From positions 372,001 through 436,000 of the forward strand of contig NW_026251390.1 of the NCBI RefSeq assembly GCF_025118155.1: a stretch of 64,000 nt of DNA, given 5' to 3'. Every line of letters starts with the position of its first letter. The stretch's first letter is position 1. This DNA is from Cokeromyces recurvatus. Lineage: Eukaryota > Mucoromycota > Mucoromycetes > Mucorales > Mucoraceae. Shown piece by piece: positions 59,580 through 64,000 of the stretch. Under the pieces are notes generated by a model. The model did no database searches and was not told where the DNA came from. It was given only the letters and a program-made list of their open reading frames with translations. Both the position numbers and the translations under genes were made by a program.

Positions 59580-60860
59580 TTTGCGTACCAAGAAACACTA
59601 CTTTTTTTTTTAAGGATAAAACTTATATTTATGAGATTATCCACTAAAGAATACGACTAAAAGCAAAATATCCATTAAAAAATGAGGTGGAATACTTGAT
59701 CCAGCCGAAACAGTCATCTATACTAATCTACTTTACCAACTCAGTAATTCTATCACTCAAGTGTATTTACCTCCAGTTCTTGAGCTACTCTACCGTTATC
59801 TCTCTTTCTCTTCTTAGTGGAAATTCTTTTCTTCTGAACAGCCTTCGACTTTCGCAAGGTTAAGTCTATAATTCCTTTTTTTTTTCCCGCATACTGCTTC
59901 AATTATAGCAATAGAAACACCTCTGTCTGAAGAAAACACGATTTTAGCTTATAGACCACGCTTAAACCTCTTAAAACTTTGCTTGATATGCATACCAAAT
60001 TCTGTCTCGTCAGTAAAAACGCAGTTACCATACCAATCCATTTTCTTATCACCCATTTATTCCAATACTTTCTTTCGTTGATATAAAGTCCTCTCGGACT
60101 TTCATACAGCGACAATTTTAATCAAACTCTTAAAAATGAGCGATGCATACTGAATAAGATATTTATGAAGGCTAGAAAGAGCGATTGACTTAATATTTGG
60201 GAAAATGAAAAACAATACATCTCTTGCTTCCCATAAGACAACGGTAGTGGCAATAATATAATATTGATAAAGGAAGTCGGTATTATTTGCCTTCATCTTC
60301 CGATTATTTCCTTCTCTCCCAAATGTATTACCTTTTTTTTTTTTTAATACATGACAAGCACTTCTCTTCATTATCCTTATATGTTTTCACATAATGTTAG
60401 ACTGTTCTTACAACTATTTTCATGGTTGGTCTCGTTTGTCTCACAAACATTCCTTGGTCTATAATAAGATCAAATGGCTCTTCTTGTATTTGGACAGGAA
60501 AATGGGAGCGATAGTATACCTCTAGCCTTTATAGTGGTAGTAGTCTTGGTGATAATTTTTGATTTATTTTTTTTTTTTTGACTCACCATCGTTAACTTTT
60601 GATGAATAGCTACAACCATTTTCTATTGTGGCTTATAAAAAGACCTGGAAGTCGACCGAGATCCATAATTCTTTTTATATCTGGCTGCCATTTTTACCAT
60701 CCTAAAGCAATAATTTCATACAGATCTACTTGAACCTCTTCTTCTATTTCCCTTATAGTGGCTTCAGTAATTTCGTCAGAAATATTAAAGCAATACTATA
60801 TATGTTCAGCAAATATATCATTTACATACATTTTAATTTTTAAAATCTTAGAAAAGGATA
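59400..60860 (-). mobile_element. Decayed Tc1/mariner-like element
   Basis: Several short minus-strand frames keep the order of a Tc1-like transposase but are separated by stops and shifts. About 60790-60690 reads DEITEATIREIEEEVQVDLY. About 60330-60120 reads VVLWEARDVLFFIFPNIKSI and HKYLIQYASLIFKSLIKI. About 60060-59790 reads NCVFTDETEFGMHIKQSF (first catalytic Asp box) then SSDRGVSIAIIEAVCG and IIDLTLRKSKAVQKK. The second Asp and the Glu boxes were not found. Ends were not located. Clearly inactive and of a family different from the 51.6-kb element. Confidence 0.65.
59523..59577. repeat. Poly-T homopolymer, 55 nt
   Basis: The longest homopolymer in the window, inside or beside the decayed Tc1-like element. 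The minus-strand frame of poly-Lys here is an artefact. Confidence 0.8.
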
Positions 60861-61093
60861 AATACGCAAAATGGAAAAAATTGATGCCAAAAAAACAGAT
60901 GCGTGAATCGTTTGCAAAGCTTAATTATATATAAAAATATATAAATAAAAAATATACATGTATAAATTTATAAATATATATATATACTACATACACCACA
61001 TGTTCAAATAAAAAAAATTGAATAAATTTATATAGATGTTTTTTTTTCTTACTCCTTTTTTTTTTCCTTTCAATATTAAAATGATATTACATA

Positions 61094-61495
61094 ATGACAG
61101 ATGAGAAAAGGAATAATAATAATATCAGTAATTATTCTATGTTAAAGGATAAAGAATATCAAAACATCAGAAATATTTCTTCTTTTTATCACCAACAAAA
61201 TGATGTATCCAAGTTAGATACAATTTTCTCAAAATATCTATCAAGCAAAATACCTACAACTCGACAAACAATATTAACAATACCAAGGAAACTCTCATGT
61301 CATCAACATAATAAAAGAAGAATGATACACTATAAACGTCCCTCACGTATTCCGATTTTATCTACTCGTATAACAAAAAGGAGTCATACTACTAGACCTT
61401 CTTCCTCTGTAATACAACAGGATGCATTATTAGTACATGCACTTGAGAGAATTCATATATCACCAAATAATTTGATAAAGAAGGAAAAGAATTAA
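61094..61495 (+). CDS. Small basic protein of unknown function
   Basis: 133 residues from MTDEKRNNNNISNYSMLKD to PNNLIKKEKN. I do not recognise it. Basic in the middle (HNKRRMIHYKRPSRIPILST, TRITKRSHTTRPSS) with two more ordered stretches, LDTIFSKYLSSKIPTT and DALLVHALERIHIS, the latter a likely amphipathic helix. Stops 10 bp before the end of the convergent CYSTM-like gene. A T/C-rich leader lies before the ATG. Could be a lineage-specific gene; chance cannot be excluded, but the frame is less AT-biased in residues than the surrounding junk. Confidence 0.5.
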   Translation: MTDEKRNNNNISNYSMLKDKEYQNIRNISSFYHQQNDVSKLDTIFSKYLSSKIPTTRQTILTIPRKLSCHQHNKRRMIHYKRPSRIPILSTRITKRSHTTRPSSSVIQQDALLVHALERIHISPNNLIKKEKN

Positions 61496-61505
61496 TAAAG
61501 ATATT

Positions 61506-61931
61506 TTATTTATTTTGACTATTCTCTTGCTGTGATGGTATTTTTGTATTTTCTCCTTTAACTGCTAAACATAGAAAGCAAGCCAATAAACTAAATGATA
61601 TATATGAAGAAAAAAAAAAGGAGAAGAAGGGATTTTTGTTATTGTTTATGACTATAATAATCTTCCTTTATATATTTATATACACATATATGAATAGTTA
61701 CCATGCTAAACAACAAGATGTATTTTTTGTTGGTTTAGGCTTTTTATTAAATGTAACTGATTCTGGTGTTGGCGTAGGTTCAAATGCTATATACAAATAT
61801 GTATTATTAGTATTTGATAAAATTATATATAAATATAATATACATGATGTATATAAAGGCGGATTCGTCACTTGTGGTGTATAATATCTCTCTGGTGACT
61901 TTATTTCAATAGTTTTCTTTTCTTCAGTCAT
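61506..61931 (-). CDS. Small CYSTM-like Cys-rich protein
   Basis: Three exons (61931-61844, 61786-61702, 61590-61506) join to 85 residues. Begins MTEEKKTIEIKSPERYYTPQ; a Pro/Thr-rich middle (FEPTPTPESVTFNKKPKPT) leads to TSCCLACLLACFLCLAVKG and a polar end. The Cys-rich hydrophobic segment near the C-terminus resembles CYSTM proteins, small tail-membrane proteins linked to stress tolerance in fungi and plants. Unspliced, the frame misses the Cys-rich tail, so it is easily overlooked. The Cys count and position fit the family, but the short length makes the call tentative. Divergent from the second ABC transporter. Confidence 0.65.
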
Positions 61932-63312
61932 ATATGTGTAGATAAAATTAAAAGAAAGATAGAAAGAAAACAAAAGAAAGGTATTATATGTTGAAACAAT
62001 TATTATGTATGTAATGATGTTACACATTGAAGTAACAATAAACAATGATCTCAAGTTCTAATAGTAGCTATATTTTCGGAATTATATCGGGATCTGACAA
62101 CATACAGTTGAATCAATGACAAGCCAAAAACCTGATAGAATGATAAATAAAATAAAGAGAGGGTCTAATAGATTCATAATGCTTGATAAACATGCATCTC
62201 TGTTTATAGTTTTAAGTGTACATACTATTGTTATTCAAGACACATATTACGTATCACTGTTGTCTTAATCATCACCTAGAAACCAATTGTTATTGTTTTT
62301 GGCAACAGAGTTACTAAGACAACTATCCATTGAATTACAAATCATTATTAGTTTTTTTTTTTCCATTTTTGTATCATAAATATTAAAATATCAATTATCT
62401 TTAGACCTTTACTTTGTTGTCGGTATTCAAAGCTTAAATCAAAATTTTGATACTATAGAAACATTATATTCTTATCTTATAGTATGCAACATATATCTTG
62501 TAAAGTAATTCGAATAAAAGAGTATATTGAGGAGAGGGGTTTTTTTTTTTACTATCAAGTAGCTTGATCTATTGTCACATATAAACTTCGTTTATTTCCA
62601 CCTTATTCTAGTTTATTAAAATTTTGTTCTCTTTCTTTATTTTATCTGTTCACATCAAAATATGTCAAGTATATGTCCATTTTACTGCTTTATATAAATT
62701 CTATTTTATTCACAAATTAGAACAATAATACTTTGCAAAGCATGTTTCATTAAATCTTACAGGAAATAAGGGAATTTTATTGAAATGAGTTTATAATAGC
62801 ACTCTCCATTTTAGCGTATATAATGAATATTTTATAATAGACAAAAAAAAAAAAAAAAAAAAAAAAAATAGAGATACCAACTTTGTAGTAGTTATAGTCT
62901 AATCATAATGTTTTAAAATAGAGTAAATGTTTTTTATTGTATCCATGTTTTAAAAACTATTATTCGTTTAATAACTTTACACGAACTGCTTATGAAAGAA
63001 AAAAGTAAAGAACAACATGAATACAGTCGAATTGTATATGTATAAAAAATGTATATACCTTATATAATTGTAATATTTTATGGGTCAAAGTGCAACGCTG
63101 TGCTGCTTTTGAAAATAAAACCAACTGCTAAAATAACAAAATAGCAGAAATAAAAGAAGTAATGACTCACCGTATTCAAAATTTATGGAAGATTATTTGT
63201 CTTTCGTGAATCAAAATCAAAAAAGATAAGAGATAAGGATTATAAATATGAATGGTCTTTTTTTTCCCCATATAATAGTTGTTCTTCTTTTTTAAAAATA
63301 AAATTAATTAAA
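61932..63312. other. Divergent intergenic region, about 1.4 kb, no gene seen
   Basis: Between the CYSTM-like gene (-) and the second ABC transporter (+). Contains a poly-A of about 26 (62844-62868). No frame above noise on either strand. Confidence 0.6.
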
Positions 63313-64000
63313 ATGAAGGACAAAAATATAAAAAAAGGCATAAATGGTAGTATAACTTCGTCTGTTGATGAGAACAACGAAAAGGTAATATCCTCCTCTT
63401 TTAATAACAAAAAGAAGAAGAAGCAGCAGCAGCAGACAACAAAAAAGAAAAAAGCTACAGTCTCCATGTTAAAGTTATTTCGTTTTGCAACACCAATAGA
63501 GCGATTTTTGATTTTGATAGCTACTCTATTTTCTATCGGAGCGGGTGCTCTTCAGCCAGCGGCGATTCTCGTCTATGGGTCGTTTATTACAAATCTAATC
63601 GATATATTATTTGATTCAAGTTCAATGTTAGATAGAACTTTGCCTATGATTCATATCATGCTTTATTTGGGTACAGCTTCTACCATTGCTGCTTATATCT
63701 CTCAATGTTTATGGATTCTTACAGGTGATAGTCAAACACGACGAATTCGGTCGCTATATCTTCATTCAGTATTAAGGCAAGACATGAGTTGGTTTGATAA
63801 AAATACTGATGGATCATTGAATACTCGATTAGCCTCTGATACTCAAATTATTCAAGATGGGATATCCGAAAAATTTGGATTATTAGTCTCATTATCTGCT
63901 CAATTCATAGCTGGTCTTATTGTTGCTTTTATCAAAGGTATAGGATATATATAACTATTTACATTATCATTGAAAAAAAAAAAAAAAAAAAAAAAAAAAA
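63313..64000 (+). CDS. Second ABCB transporter, 5' part only
   Basis: Starts MKDKNIKKGINGSITSSVDE with a Lys/Gln-rich cytoplasmic leader. Enters TMD1 at FRFATPIERFLILIATLFSI, then CLWILTGDSQTRRIRSLYLH and DMSWFDKNTDGSLNTRLASD. The match to the transporter at 14734 is close and collinear (for example TRLASDTQIIQDGISEKFGL in both). Exon 1 ends at 63937 in AFIKG with donor GTATAG, the same codon and phase as intron 1 of the first transporter. The intron runs to the window edge; no NBD is visible. A paralog in the same orientation, 48.6 kb away, separated by unrelated genes. Confidence 0.92.

Noticed and set aside
59409..59591. Minus-strand frame with about 20 consecutive Lys
   Set aside because: Product of the 55-nt poly-T; lies within a decayed transposon.
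1..64000. tRNA, rRNA, CRISPR array, phage or prokaryotic operon features
   Set aside because: I looked for A/B-box-like tRNA sequence and repeat-spacer arrays and saw none; splicing and gene content are fungal.
63960..64000. Terminal poly-A as a possible telomere or transcript end
   Set aside because: It falls inside the first intron of the second ABC transporter and is one of many intronic or intergenic A runs.

Overview
The window is nuclear DNA of an early-diverging filamentous fungus, most likely a Mucoromycota/Mucorales species. The evidence is very AT-rich DNA, many short GT..AG introns (about 50-80 nt), long A/T homopolymers, and fungal proteins such as the nuclear HtrA-like protease Nma111, an F-box/WD40/UIM protein of Ufo1 type, a Zn2Cys6 regulator, ABCB transporters and Tc1-type transposons. 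Nothing in it looks prokaryotic. Gene models were spliced by eye; where I state a protein length, the exon lengths add up to a whole number of codons.

Layout, left to right. 1-3.9 kb (-): 5' part of a HIR3/CABIN1 histone-chaperone subunit. 4.0-12.5 kb (-): a giant helical-repeat protein with two C1-like zinc fingers that resembles the UNC80 family. 12.7-14.7 kb: mostly intergenic, with one possible small secreted protein. 14.7-18.8 kb (+): a full-length P-glycoprotein-type ABC transporter. 19.7-22.3 kb (-): a Zn2Cys6 transcription factor whose zinc cluster is spread over four exons, one of only 7 nt. 23.7-24.1 kb: a transposon fragment. 26.0-27.5 kb (-): a TRAIP-like RING ligase. 29.6-31.8 kb (+): a USP36-like ubiquitin protease fold lacking its catalytic Cys and His. 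32.0-36.2 kb (+): a kinase-like protein with AT-hooks whose beta3 lysine is replaced. 36.6-39.3 kb (+): a Ufo1-like F-box protein with a one-base frame break. 39.4-40.1 kb (-): a Gln/Asn/His-rich unknown. 42.1-43.4 kb (+): a C2H2 factor. 44.5-48.1 kb (+): Nma111. 48.3-49.4 kb (-): RBMX2/Ist3 spliceosomal protein. 49.9-50.8 kb (-): a two-HMG-box mitochondrial DNA-packaging-type protein.

51.0-54.6 kb is a nest of transposons: an old minus-strand LINE interrupted by a 5'-truncated plus-strand LINE with a visible 14-bp target duplication, whose left duplication is itself interrupted by a Tc1/mariner element with about 80-bp inverted repeats. 54.6-56.4 kb is an unrecognised multi-exon gene. 58.1-58.9 kb is a Q/N-rich protein with an NPF motif and a small zinc finger; 59.4-60.9 kb is a decayed Tc1-like element; 61.1-61.9 kb holds two tiny convergent genes, one CYSTM-like. 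The window ends inside a second ABCB transporter, paralogous to the first and with the same first intron position.

The genes do not form a pathway cluster. Several concern ubiquitin (TRAIP-like, USP36-like, Ufo1-like), chromatin/transcription (Hir3, Zn2Cys6, C2H2, AT-hook kinase) and drug/lipid export. The long gene-less stretches are mostly shared upstream regions of divergent gene pairs, while convergent pairs lie 10-220 bp apart, apart from one 830-bp gap.
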